In this document: positions 8,037-16,403 of the stretch, piece after piece
Layout: each line of letters starts with the position of its first letter
Numbering within the stretch: the first letter of the stretch is position 1
DNA from: Paenibacillus pabuli
GTDB lineage: Bacteria > Bacillota > Bacilli > Paenibacillales > Paenibacillaceae
Length of the DNA: 64,000 bases
NCBI RefSeq assembly: GCF_023101145.1
Contig: NZ_CP073714.1
Span: 1,984,001-2,048,000, forward strand
Direction of reading: 5' to 3'
The notes under the pieces: generated by a model
Told to the model about the DNA's origin: nothing
Database searches by the model: none
Seen by the model: only the letters and a program-made list of their open reading frames with translations
Program-made: the position numbers and the translations under genes

Positions 8037-9413
8037 ATGATAAGAAAATGGAACGTTTTGCCGCTGATGTTATTGGCCATGATGCTTTTTGTATCCGCTT
8101 GCAGTGGCGGTGGTACGGCTCAGCCGGGCACGGATGCAACAACCAATTCGGGCAATAGCACTGGAACCGCCGAGACAGACAAAGAAAGCGGAGCGGAAGA
8201 AGCGGCCGTCGACGTGCCGGATTTGGGTGGACGTGTCATCAAAGTTGCGGCCTGGTGGGATCTGAAGCCGACGGGGGAGACCGCATCGGATAAGGCGAGA
8301 CTGGATAAAATCGCTGAAGTCGAGAAGAAATACAACGTAAAATTTGAGTTTGTAAACGTACCGTTCGAAGAATACATGAATAAATTCACAACAACTGCGC
8401 TGGCTGGCGAACCTTTCGCAGACATTGTTCAGATGGAATACAAATCCGCACTACCCGCCATCCTCAAAGGGCAGCTGCTGCCTATCTCCGAATTCACCAC
8501 AGCTGAGAACAACATCAACCAAGAGGCAAACCTGATTGCGAAATACCCTGCCATCGCAGGCAACGACTACGCATTCGATTCTCCAACCAGCATTGGTTTG
8601 GGACTTCATTATAACCGAGACTTGTTCAAGAAACTTTCCCTGCCGGATCCTCAGGAGCTGTACAACAAAGGCGAATGGAATTGGGACAAATTCATGGAAC
8701 TGGCAAAACAGGCTACCAAAGATACGGATAACGATGGAAAAATTGACGTATATGGGTTCTCCGGCTGGGCGATTGACGTGCTTCGTCACTTTACTGCTGC
8801 CAATGGAGGCACGATTGTAGATGACGAACATTCAAAAGAAGGATTATCCGATCCGAAAACGATTGAAGCTGCCGAATTCGTCAAACGCCTGTATAACGTT
8901 GAGAATGTTGTGAAAGTCAAAACAGGCGACAAAACGAACTGGGAGGAAAGCAACACATTCAAGGATGGAGATGTGGCGTTGTTCACTGCTGCAGAATGGC
9001 AGTTGGGCGATATCACCTTTGCTGCTGGAGTCGTACCCATTCCGAATGGCCCTCAAGGCAGCAAGGATGTAACATACGCCAACAACGCTGCCTCAGCCAA
9101 ATTCATTCCAAAAGGTGTGGAAGATCCCAAAATCGTATACCAAATCTATGAAGAGACCTTCGATATTCCGCAGATTGAAGAGTACCCAGGTCAGGATTAC
9201 CTGGAAAGCCGGTATACCGATGAAAAGGATATCGCCATGATTCGCGAACATATCGCTGGAACGGGTCGCATCCTGCTGGATGATGCCTATACGGGGTATC
9301 CAATCGGTGACTTTGTAAATGACATTATTAAAAACAATGCTTCCGTTACGGCAACAGCTGAGAAGTATAAAGCACAGGCACAAGCCGCAGTCGATAAGCT
9401 TGGCAAACAATAA
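8037..9413 (+). CDS. Extracellular sugar-binding lipoprotein (ABC transporter)
   Basis: A 458-residue solute-binding protein. The signal peptide ends at the lipobox VSAC, with Cys22 as the lipidated residue, followed by a flexible Gly/Ser/Thr/Glu-rich linker to about residue 60. The mature part is a family 1 extracellular binding fold (ADIVQMEYKSALPAILKG, GLHYNRDLFKKLSLPDP, VDVYGFSGW-like region, AEWQLGDITFA), anchored outside the membrane. It is the first gene after the regulated promoter and is followed by a hairpin at 9432-9474 that may keep its level above that of downstream genes. It probably delivers an oligosaccharide to one of the two permease pairs in the operon. Confidence 0.92.
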   Translation: MIRKWNVLPLMLLAMMLFVSACSGGGTAQPGTDATTNSGNSTGTAETDKESGAEEAAVDVPDLGGRVIKVAAWWDLKPTGETASDKARLDKIAEVEKKYNVKFEFVNVPFEEYMNKFTTTALAGEPFADIVQMEYKSALPAILKGQLLPISEFTTAENNINQEANLIAKYPAIAGNDYAFDSPTSIGLGLHYNRDLFKKLSLPDPQELYNKGEWNWDKFMELAKQATKDTDNDGKIDVYGFSGWAIDVLRHFTAANGGTIVDDEHSKEGLSDPKTIEAAEFVKRLYNVENVVKVKTGDKTNWEESNTFKDGDVALFTAAEWQLGDITFAAGVVPIPNGPQGSKDVTYANNAASAKFIPKGVEDPKIVYQIYEETFDIPQIEEYPGQDYLESRYTDEKDIAMIREHIAGTGRILLDDAYTGYPIGDFVNDIIKNNASVTATAEKYKAQAQAAVDKLGKQ

Positions 9414-9431
9414 AACCAGCATGATTCAGTC

Positions 9432-9474
9432 AGGGGTGCCTCGTGTTCGGGCTCGCGCACGGGTACCTCTTTTC
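9432..9474 (+). terminator. Intercistronic hairpin, probable partial terminator
   Basis: AGGGGTGCC (9432-9440) pairs, with two G-U pairs, with GGTACCTCT (9462-9470), and the stem continues inward with GTG/CAC. A TTTT tract follows directly. Such a hairpin behind the first binding-protein gene commonly attenuates transcription of the rest of a transport operon. Confidence 0.55.
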
Positions 9475-9529
9475 CTGTATCACCAATTGGGCATTGCTGG
9501 CATCAGCCTTGATGAGGAGGGCTCGTAGA

Positions 9530-12457
9530 ATGGCTGGAATTCTACAACGAAAGAAATGGATCCTGCCTGTAGTCATTGCAGCAGCGGCAGCTTGTGTCAT
9601 ATTTTTGCTTACTTCCGGTGCAGGCGTAAAGAATGAAGTTGTGTCTTCTGGCAGTCTGCCTGTCATTGAGGTGGATACCATCTTGCAGCAGACGAGACAG
9701 AAGAAAGGATATGAACAATATCTGTCCCAAGCAGGCGAGGCCTCACAACCGAATGTGGACATGACCATTGAAGCAGGAGACTACATACGGGCAGAAGGTG
9801 AAGAGGCACGCAAGCTGAATGATTATGAGGGCAAGCCAGGTGTATCGCTTCATACCGGGGAGACGGGGGAGATCGACTGGGTTGTTGACGTGCCGGAAAC
9901 CGGGCTGTACAACCTCTCTGCTATCTATTTTCCCGTAGAAGGCAAGAGTTCGGCAATTGAGCGTGCATTGTACATTGACGGTGAACTTCCGTTTGCGGAA
10001 GCCGCCTATTTGCAGTTCGACCGGGTATGGGGCAATGAGAAACAAGCTGTTGAACAGGATAATCAGGGCAATGATCTTCGTCCAAAACAAGTGGAGAAGC
10101 CTCGCTGGATGGAGGAAACATTTCAGGACTCAGACGGGTATGAACAGGCTCCATTCAAGTTCTATTTTGAAAAGGGAGAGCACACGTTAACGCTAAAATC
10201 TTCCCGCGAACCCATGATAATTCGATCCATACGGCTATTCAATGAGAAGCCAGCCATTCCTTATGCGGAAACCGCGGGGGCCAAGCAGACGGATTCTCCC
10301 AGCCAGCCTAAGGATGTGCTCATCCGAATTGAAGGGGAAGCGGCTGTTGCCAAATCCTCACCTACGCTATATCCAACTAGTGAAAGATCAAGTTCAGCCG
10401 TATCGCCTTACAGCGCTTCCCAAGTGCGTATTAATACGATTGGTGGCTTTAACTGGCGTCTGCCAGGACAGTGGATCGAATGGGAAGTGGACGTGCCGGA
10501 GAGTGGACTTTATCATATCGGTTTTACCGCTCAGCAAAATTTTGTCAAAGGCATCTATTCCACGCGCAAGCTGACCATCGATGGCGAAATTCCGTTTGCA
10601 GAGATGACGAAGGCGCCGTTTCGTTACCAAAGTGACTATCGCATTGATGTGCTGGGCGGTAAGGAGGCTTACAAGTTTCAGTTGGATAAAGGCAAACATG
10701 TCATTCGGCTGGAGAACAGCTTGGGAGACTTCGCACCGCTTATTCGAAATGTAGAGGACAGCCTGTACAACCTGAACTCCATGTACCGGAGAATATTGAT
10801 GATTACAGGCACCAAGCCGGATGAATTCAGGGATTATCGGGTGGAGAAGCAAATTCCGAATCTGCTGGAGGTGTTTAGCGGAGAAAGCAAACGTCTGAAG
10901 GAAGTGGCAGGGCAGCTTCGTCTTCTGTCAGGCCAGTCCAGCGATCAGGACGCGTTGATCAAAACGATGGCTCAACAATTGGATGAGATGATCGATAAAC
11001 CGGATACCATTCCAAGAAGACTTGCCGCTTACAAAACGAATACAGGCGGACTGGGGACTTGGGTGCAGCAGGCGCGCGAGCAACCGCTTGAAATTGATGC
11101 ACTCTATGTAGCTTCATTAGACAGTACCATTCCCGGCACGGGTATGGGTCCGCTGGCGAAGCTCGGTCATGAAGCGAAGACATTCTATCATTCGTTCTTC
11201 ATTGATTATAACCAGATCGGGAACGTAGCCACATCAGAGGATCAGCGCACGGTGACGGTCTGGATCGGCAGTGGTCGTGATCAGGCGAATACGATGAAAG
11301 CGATGATTGATGAGACATTCACACCGGAGAGCGGCATCAACGTCAATCTGAAGCTGGTCAACATGGGTACGCTGCTGCCAGCCACTCTATCGGGTGAAGG
11401 ACCGGATGTCGCGATGCAGATCGGCAATGATCTGCCTGTGAACTTTGCGATGCGGAATTCGGCTGTGGATCTCACCCAGTTCAGTGACTATACCACGGTG
11501 GCACAGGAGTTTAGAGACAGTGCCATCGTACCGTACGCCTATGATTCAGGTGTGTACGCCTTGCCGGAGACACAAACCTTTAATATGCTGTTTTACCGAA
11601 AAGACGTGCTTGCAGAGCTTGGGCTTGAAGTTCCTCAAACGTGGGATGATGTCGAGAGCCTGCTGGCGATTCTGAGCAAAAATCATATGGAATTTGGCAT
11701 GCCGGTAGTGGCCCAGGCCAACATGCAGGGTGTGAACATCCCGCCTAACTCGCAGTATGCCACGATGCTGCTTCAGAACGGCGGCTCCTTCTATCGGAAT
11801 GACGGCAAGGAATCGGATCTGGATTCGCGGATCGGTATTGAGACCTTTAAGAAGTGGACAGAGTTTTATACCGATTACAAGCTGGAGCGGGAGTACGACT
11901 TTGCCAACCGTTTCCGGACAGGACAGATGCCGATTGGTCTGACGGATTATACGATGTATAACCAGTTGTCCGTATTTGCACCGGAGATCCGTGGATTATG
12001 GGGATTTGTTCCGGTTCCGGGGACGGTGCAGCCGGATGGAACATTGAATCGGGACGTTCCGGGTGGCGGCAGCGCGGTCATGATGCTGGAGAGCGCCAAG
12101 GATCAGGAAGCCGCGTGGGAGTTCATGAAATGGTGGACCAGTACACCGGTTCAGGCCGAGTTTGGCCGCGAGATGGAGGGACTGATGGGCGCGGCTGCGC
12201 GTTATCCGACAGCCAACATCAAGGCGCTGGATTCACTTCCGTGGCCTGCTGAAGATTATGCGAACCTGAAAGCACAATTCGAGACGGTGAAAGGCATCCC
12301 CGAAGTGCCGGGCGGTTATTTTACCGGACGCCATCTGTTCAATGCATTTTACAAAACGGTTGTGGGCCAAGTGGAAGCAAGGGAGTCCATCATGGATTAT
12401 ACCCAGTATATTCAGGACGAGATTCGGATCAAGCGTAATGAATTTGGTCTTCCGTAA
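9530..12457 (+). CDS. Membrane-anchored solute-binding protein fused to N-terminal carbohydrate-binding-like modules
   Basis: A 975-residue protein; the ATG at 9530 follows GAGGAGGG at 9514-9521. Residues 9-29 are one hydrophobic segment without a lipobox Cys, so it is a signal anchor or signal peptide. Two beta-rich modules follow, at about 55-250 and 265-425. Each has the pattern of a CBM35/CBM6-like domain (IDWVVDVPETGLYNLSAIY and IEWEVDVPESGLYHIGFTAQ; ALYIDGELPFAEA and KLTIDGEIPFAEM). A helical linker to about 540 leads into a family 1 solute-binding domain (GPDVAMQIGNDLPVNFAMRN; FYRKDVLAELGLEVPQTWDDV; DQEAAWEFMKWWTS). The ordinary binding protein of the operon lacks these modules. The likely role is capture of a polysaccharide at the cell surface for ABC import (inference). 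Confidence 0.82.
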   Translation: MAGILQRKKWILPVVIAAAAACVIFLLTSGAGVKNEVVSSGSLPVIEVDTILQQTRQKKGYEQYLSQAGEASQPNVDMTIEAGDYIRAEGEEARKLNDYEGKPGVSLHTGETGEIDWVVDVPETGLYNLSAIYFPVEGKSSAIERALYIDGELPFAEAAYLQFDRVWGNEKQAVEQDNQGNDLRPKQVEKPRWMEETFQDSDGYEQAPFKFYFEKGEHTLTLKSSREPMIIRSIRLFNEKPAIPYAETAGAKQTDSPSQPKDVLIRIEGEAAVAKSSPTLYPTSERSSSAVSPYSASQVRINTIGGFNWRLPGQWIEWEVDVPESGLYHIGFTAQQNFVKGIYSTRKLTIDGEIPFAEMTKAPFRYQSDYRIDVLGGKEAYKFQLDKGKHVIRLENSLGDFAPLIRNVEDSLYNLNSMYRRILMITGTKPDEFRDYRVEKQIPNLLEVFSGESKRLKEVAGQLRLLSGQSSDQDALIKTMAQQLDEMIDKPDTIPRRLAAYKTNTGGLGTWVQQAREQPLEIDALYVASLDSTIPGTGMGPLAKLGHEAKTFYHSFFIDYNQIGNVATSEDQRTVTVWIGSGRDQANTMKAMIDETFTPESGINVNLKLVNMGTLLPATLSGEGPDVAMQIGNDLPVNFAMRNSAVDLTQFSDYTTVAQEFRDSAIVPYAYDSGVYALPETQTFNMLFYRKDVLAELGLEVPQTWDDVESLLAILSKNHMEFGMPVVAQANMQGVNIPPNSQYATMLLQNGGSFYRNDGKESDLDSRIGIETFKKWTEFYTDYKLEREYDFANRFRTGQMPIGLTDYTMYNQLSVFAPEIRGLWGFVPVPGTVQPDGTLNRDVPGGGSAVMMLESAKDQEAAWEFMKWWTSTPVQAEFGREMEGLMGAAARYPTANIKALDSLPWPAEDYANLKAQFETVKGIPEVPGGYFTGRHLFNAFYKTVVGQVEARESIMDYTQYIQDEIRIKRNEFGLP

Positions 12458-12475
12458 GCAGAGGGAGGGTTAACA

Positions 12476-13444
12476 GTGTCACAAATATCACTCCGAGACG
12501 GACAAAACAGTCCTCCTGAGAAAACACCAGGCATGGGCATGAAATCATGGTGGTCGTGGAAACTCAAGGAAATGAAGGCCAGCAAACATTCCTATGTACT
12601 GCTCGCTCCTTACATGATCCTGTTCACCATGTTCACCGTTATTCCGGTGGTCATCTCCATCATACTCAGCTTCACCTATTTCAACATGCTGGAGTTTCCG
12701 CGTTTTATTGGCTGGCAGAACTATACCCGCCTGTTTCTTGAGGATGACGTATTTCTGATTGCCATCAAAAATACGCTGCTGTTTGCCATCATTACCGGAC
12801 CCATCAGTTATATTGCCTGTTTCGTATTTGCGTGGATCATTAATGAATTAACGCCAAAATGGAGAGCGTTCATGACGCTGATTTTCTATGCGCCATCCAT
12901 TTCGGGGAATGTCTATTTTATCTGGCTGATGATTTTCTCGGGGGATCGCTACGGAATAGCCAATGGACTGCTGATCAAATGGGGGGTTCTGCTGGAACCG
13001 ATCCAGTGGTTAAAAAGCGAAGCCTACATTATGCCGATCCTCATACTGGTGCAATTGTGGCTCAGTCTTGGCACAGGCTTTCTGGCGTTCATCGCCGGTT
13101 TGCAGACCGTAGACCGGACGTTATATGAGGCAGGCGCGGTAGACGGAATCAAAAATCGCTGGCAGGAGCTCTGGTATATCACCCTGCCTTCGATGCGCCC
13201 ACAACTGATGTTTGGTGCGGTCATTCAACTCACGACCTCGTTTGCGGTGGCGGATGTCTCTATTGCGCTGGCTGGGTTCCCGAGTGTTAACTATGCAGCA
13301 GAGACCGTGGTGACCCATTTGATCGACTTTGGTACAACACGGTTTGAAATGGGGTACGCGTCGGCGATAGCAACCGTGCTGTTCATGATCATGGTGGGTA
13401 CCAACCTGCTGGTACAGAAACTGCTTCGAAGGGTGGGAGAATAG
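12476..13444 (+). CDS. Sugar ABC transporter permease (MalF/UgpA type)
   Basis: A 322-residue inner-membrane permease with six predicted helices. The GTG start at 12476 follows AGGGAGGG. After a polar N-terminus the first helix is SYVLLAPYMILFTMFTVIPV, typical of the MalF/UgpA class. The EAA loop that contacts the ATPase is EAGAVDGIKNRWQELWYITL at about residues 220-239. It lies 18 bases after the CBM-fused binding protein and 2 bases before its partner permease, so these three form one transporter. No ATPase gene is in the operon; such systems usually share a general MsmX-type ATPase encoded elsewhere. Confidence 0.92.
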   Translation: MSQISLRDGQNSPPEKTPGMGMKSWWSWKLKEMKASKHSYVLLAPYMILFTMFTVIPVVISIILSFTYFNMLEFPRFIGWQNYTRLFLEDDVFLIAIKNTLLFAIITGPISYIACFVFAWIINELTPKWRAFMTLIFYAPSISGNVYFIWLMIFSGDRYGIANGLLIKWGVLLEPIQWLKSEAYIMPILILVQLWLSLGTGFLAFIAGLQTVDRTLYEAGAVDGIKNRWQELWYITLPSMRPQLMFGAVIQLTTSFAVADVSIALAGFPSVNYAAETVVTHLIDFGTTRFEMGYASAIATVLFMIMVGTNLLVQKLLRRVGE

Positions 13445-13446
13445 CT

Positions 13447-14310
13447 ATGGCTGCAATTGCGACAGGCAAAAAGCGGGTGAACCGCTCCTTATCTGGAAGC
13501 CTCTCCCTGTTTGCCCTTCTGCTCGTATTTGGTGCCTTTATGGTGCTGCCGCTAATCTATGCGATCAATAATGCGTTCAAACCGCTGGATGAGATTTTCA
13601 CCTTTCCACCAACACTATTTGTCAAAAATCCAACGTTCAGCAACTTCACCGATCTGCTGAATTTGCTGAGTGACTCGTGGGTGCCGTTCTCGCGGTATAT
13701 CTTCAACACGGTATTTATTACGGGCATCGGCATCGTCGGCCATGTGCTGCTCGCTTCGGCAGCGGCGTACCCGCTCGCCAAGCACAAATTTCCGGGCAAA
13801 GTGTTCATGTTTCAGGTGGTTGTGTTATCCCTGATGTTCACGCCTGCCGTAACGGCAATCCCGAACTATATGATCATGTCATGGCTCGGATGGATCGATA
13901 CGTATTGGGCTGTCATTATTCCGGCATTCGCGTATTCATTAGGGCTGTATCTGATGAAACAGTTCATGGAGCAGATCCCGGACGCGTTGCTGGAAGCGGC
14001 CAAAATTGACGGTGCCACGGAATACCGGATCTTCTGGTCCATAGTCATGCCTAATGTAAAGCCAGCCTGGCTCACATTGATCATTCTGCTGTTCCAGATG
14101 CTGTGGGGCAGTGATGGCAATGGATACATTTACAGCGAACAGCTCAAGACCTTGCACTATGCGGCAGGCCAGATCATTCAGGGCGGGATATCCCGGGCCG
14201 GGGCAGGCGCTGCGGTAGCGCTTATCCTGATGAGTGTGCCGATTACACTGTTTATTTTCTCACAGAGCCGCATCATTGAGACGATGGCGAGCTCGGGCAT
14301 GAAGGAATAA
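13447..14310 (+). CDS. Sugar ABC transporter permease (MalG/UgpE type)
   Basis: A 287-residue permease with six membrane segments, partner of the preceding gene. The EAA motif is EAAKIDGATEYRIFWSIVMP at about residues 180-200. The C-terminus SQSRIIETMASSGMKE is the usual short cytoplasmic end of MalG-type proteins (compare RGLTAGAVKG in others). The start follows the previous stop by two bases, with the ribosome binding site inside the preceding gene, indicating translational coupling. It forms the channel together with the 12476 permease. Confidence 0.92.
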   Translation: MAAIATGKKRVNRSLSGSLSLFALLLVFGAFMVLPLIYAINNAFKPLDEIFTFPPTLFVKNPTFSNFTDLLNLLSDSWVPFSRYIFNTVFITGIGIVGHVLLASAAAYPLAKHKFPGKVFMFQVVVLSLMFTPAVTAIPNYMIMSWLGWIDTYWAVIIPAFAYSLGLYLMKQFMEQIPDALLEAAKIDGATEYRIFWSIVMPNVKPAWLTLIILLFQMLWGSDGNGYIYSEQLKTLHYAAGQIIQGGISRAGAGAAVALILMSVPITLFIFSQSRIIETMASSGMKE

Positions 14311-14321
14311 GGGGGAACGAT

Positions 14322-15788
14322 ATGGCACGCACAGTGAAAAGATGGTTTGTTCTTCTGGCGGCAGTATCGCTGCTGCTGGTGAATGCCGTGCCTGCGGCGG
14401 CCTCCCCGGCGCCGTATGAGAGTTATAACTACAATTACTGGAAAGAGGCTGTTCCTGCACCGGATGCCTATCTGCCCAAGCGGACCATCTCGGGAAGCGA
14501 CCTGGGCATTGGAGAATTCAAAGACCCCGGTGATGTAAATGTCTCTCCCTCCGGGCAAATTTATATTTTGGACAGTGGCAACAGCCGAATTGTTGTCCTT
14601 AACGGGGAGTATAAGCTGCTGCGGGTGATCGAAGGATTTATGATGGACGGCAGCAAGGAGAGTTTTAATACTCCGAGTGGATTATTTGTGGATGAAGAGG
14701 ACCGAGTATACATCGCTGATACGGGGAACAGCCGCGTAGTTGTCCTGGATGCGGAAGGTCAGCTGGTCCATACCATTACGAAGCCAGAGTCTGATATACT
14801 CTCGACCAATTTTCAGTTCCAACCACTGAAATTGACTGTGGACCGTGTAGGCCGGGTGTATGTGGTGGCTCAGGGTGTTTACGAAGGAATTATGCAATTT
14901 GACGAGCACGGTCAATTCATTGGATATGTCGGTACCAACAAGGTGGAACGGGACTACGGTGAATACATTTGGAGACTATTCTCAACCAAAGCCCAGCGGG
15001 CGCAGATGGTTTTGTTTGTACCGACCGAGTTTTCCAATGTGGATATCGACGCGAAAGGGTTTGTTTATGCGACCAATATCGACCCGGGTTCCAGCGAACC
15101 GATTAAACGACTGAACCCATCCGGCGAGGATGTGCTGAAAAGATTTGGTTATTTTGAAGTCAAAGGAGATATCCGATTCCGCAATAACCCGGGTCCATCC
15201 AAACTGATTGATGTGAAGGTACTGGGCAACGGTATGTACAGTGTGCTGGATGCAACGCAGAACCGGGTGTTTACTTACGATGATGAAGGTCATCTGCTCT
15301 ACGTATATGGAGGCAAAGGAAATCAGGTGGGAACGCTCAAAACACCAGTCGCCATGGAACAATCCGGGAATCATCAACTGGTACTGGATCGGGGGAAAAG
15401 CAATCTGGTCGTCTATGAGCCAACACGGTTTGGAACCAGCGTGAATGAGGCGGTTGCCCTTCATTATCAGGGTGAGGATACGCAGGCTGTTCATATCTGG
15501 AAAGAAGTGCTGAAGCTGAATGCCAACTATGATATCGCCTATATCGGTATTGGCAAGTCCTTGCTGATGGAGAAGAAAAACGAGGAAGCGCTAGGTTACT
15601 TCGAACTGGGGATGGATCGCAAAAGTTATTCTGTTGCGTTCAAAAGATATCGGCGAGAGATGATGAAGGAACATTTCGGCACCTTTCTGACGCTTGCCAT
15701 CGCACTGATTTGTATGCTGATCCTGGTCCGAGTGGCGGCTAAATGGAGACGGAGGAGGCAGATTGATCGTGAAGCAGGATTACATTAA
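14322..15788 (+). CDS. Exported NHL-repeat / TPR protein with C-terminal membrane anchor
   Basis: A 488-residue protein. A signal peptide (residues 1-27, ending AAASP) is followed by a beta-propeller made of NHL repeats, seen as DPGDVNVSPSGQIYILDSGN, TPSGLFVDEEDRVYIADTGN and later blades, to about residue 365. A helical TPR-like stretch follows (ALHYQGEDTQAVHIWKEVLK, then YDIAYIGIGKSLLMEKKNEE). A single transmembrane helix near 455-475 has a basic tail (KWRRRRQ), so the propeller faces the outside. No enzyme motif is evident. Its end overlaps the YIP1-family gene by 26 bases, so the two are probably made together. A scaffold or glycan-sensing role at the transporter is inference. Confidence 0.8.
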   Translation: MARTVKRWFVLLAAVSLLLVNAVPAAASPAPYESYNYNYWKEAVPAPDAYLPKRTISGSDLGIGEFKDPGDVNVSPSGQIYILDSGNSRIVVLNGEYKLLRVIEGFMMDGSKESFNTPSGLFVDEEDRVYIADTGNSRVVVLDAEGQLVHTITKPESDILSTNFQFQPLKLTVDRVGRVYVVAQGVYEGIMQFDEHGQFIGYVGTNKVERDYGEYIWRLFSTKAQRAQMVLFVPTEFSNVDIDAKGFVYATNIDPGSSEPIKRLNPSGEDVLKRFGYFEVKGDIRFRNNPGPSKLIDVKVLGNGMYSVLDATQNRVFTYDDEGHLLYVYGGKGNQVGTLKTPVAMEQSGNHQLVLDRGKSNLVVYEPTRFGTSVNEAVALHYQGEDTQAVHIWKEVLKLNANYDIAYIGIGKSLLMEKKNEEALGYFELGMDRKSYSVAFKRYRREMMKEHFGTFLTLAIALICMLILVRVAAKWRRRRQIDREAGLH

Positions 15789-16389
15789 GTTTCCGCTGCA
15801 TCTCATTTTTCACCCCATTGATGCATTCTGGGATCTCAAGTCGGATCAGCGGGGCAGGTTGACCGTTGCTTTTGGAGCACTGGCGCTGACCATTATCATG
15901 ATGATTTTGCAAAAACAATACGCGGGATTTCTCGTCAATTACATCGATCCTCGCACAATCAACAGCATAGGGGAGATCGCAACGGTTGCAGTGCCGTTCT
16001 TTCTTTGGTGCATAGCGAACTGGGCGGTAACCACTCTGATGGAGGGTGAAGGAAAGTTCAGGGGAATTTTTCTGGCAACAGGATACTCACTTATCCCGAT
16101 TATTCTGATCTATATCCCCATGATTATCATCAGCCGGTTTATGGTACAGGAAGAGACGGCTTTTTATTATCTGTTTAATAGCATTGCGTTCTTCTGGTTC
16201 CTGCTGCTGCTCTTCATTGGCACGATGACGGTACACCAGTACACCGTGATCAAAACGATCCTGACGATGCTGCTGACGGTAATTGTCATGGGCATTATCG
16301 TGTTCCTCGGAGCATTGGTATTCAGTATGCTGCAGCAGTTATATGAATTCGGTTACAACATCTATCGCGAGTTGATTTTTCGGACCTAA
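15763..16389 (+). CDS. YIP1 family membrane protein
   Basis: A membrane protein of about 208 residues. Starts at TTG 15763 or GTG 15769 both follow GGAGGAGG (15751-15758) and both overlap the end of the NHL gene. Five hydrophobic helices follow an amphipathic N-terminus, FPLHLIFHPIDAFWDLKSDQ, the typical opening of bacterial YIP1/Yip1-like domains. The rest reads LTVAFGALALTIIMMIL, FFLWCIANWAVTTLMEGEG, GYSLIPIILIYIPMIII, and two more segments. The molecular role of bacterial YIP1 proteins is not established. Its fixed place between the NHL and DUF5696 genes suggests they work as a membrane unit. Confidence 0.82.
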   Translation: MIVKQDYIKFPLHLIFHPIDAFWDLKSDQRGRLTVAFGALALTIIMMILQKQYAGFLVNYIDPRTINSIGEIATVAVPFFLWCIANWAVTTLMEGEGKFRGIFLATGYSLIPIILIYIPMIIISRFMVQEETAFYYLFNSIAFFWFLLLLFIGTMTVHQYTVIKTILTMLLTVIVMGIIVFLGALVFSMLQQLYEFGYNIYRELIFRT

Positions 16390-16403
16390 AGGAGGCGGCA
16401 TCC

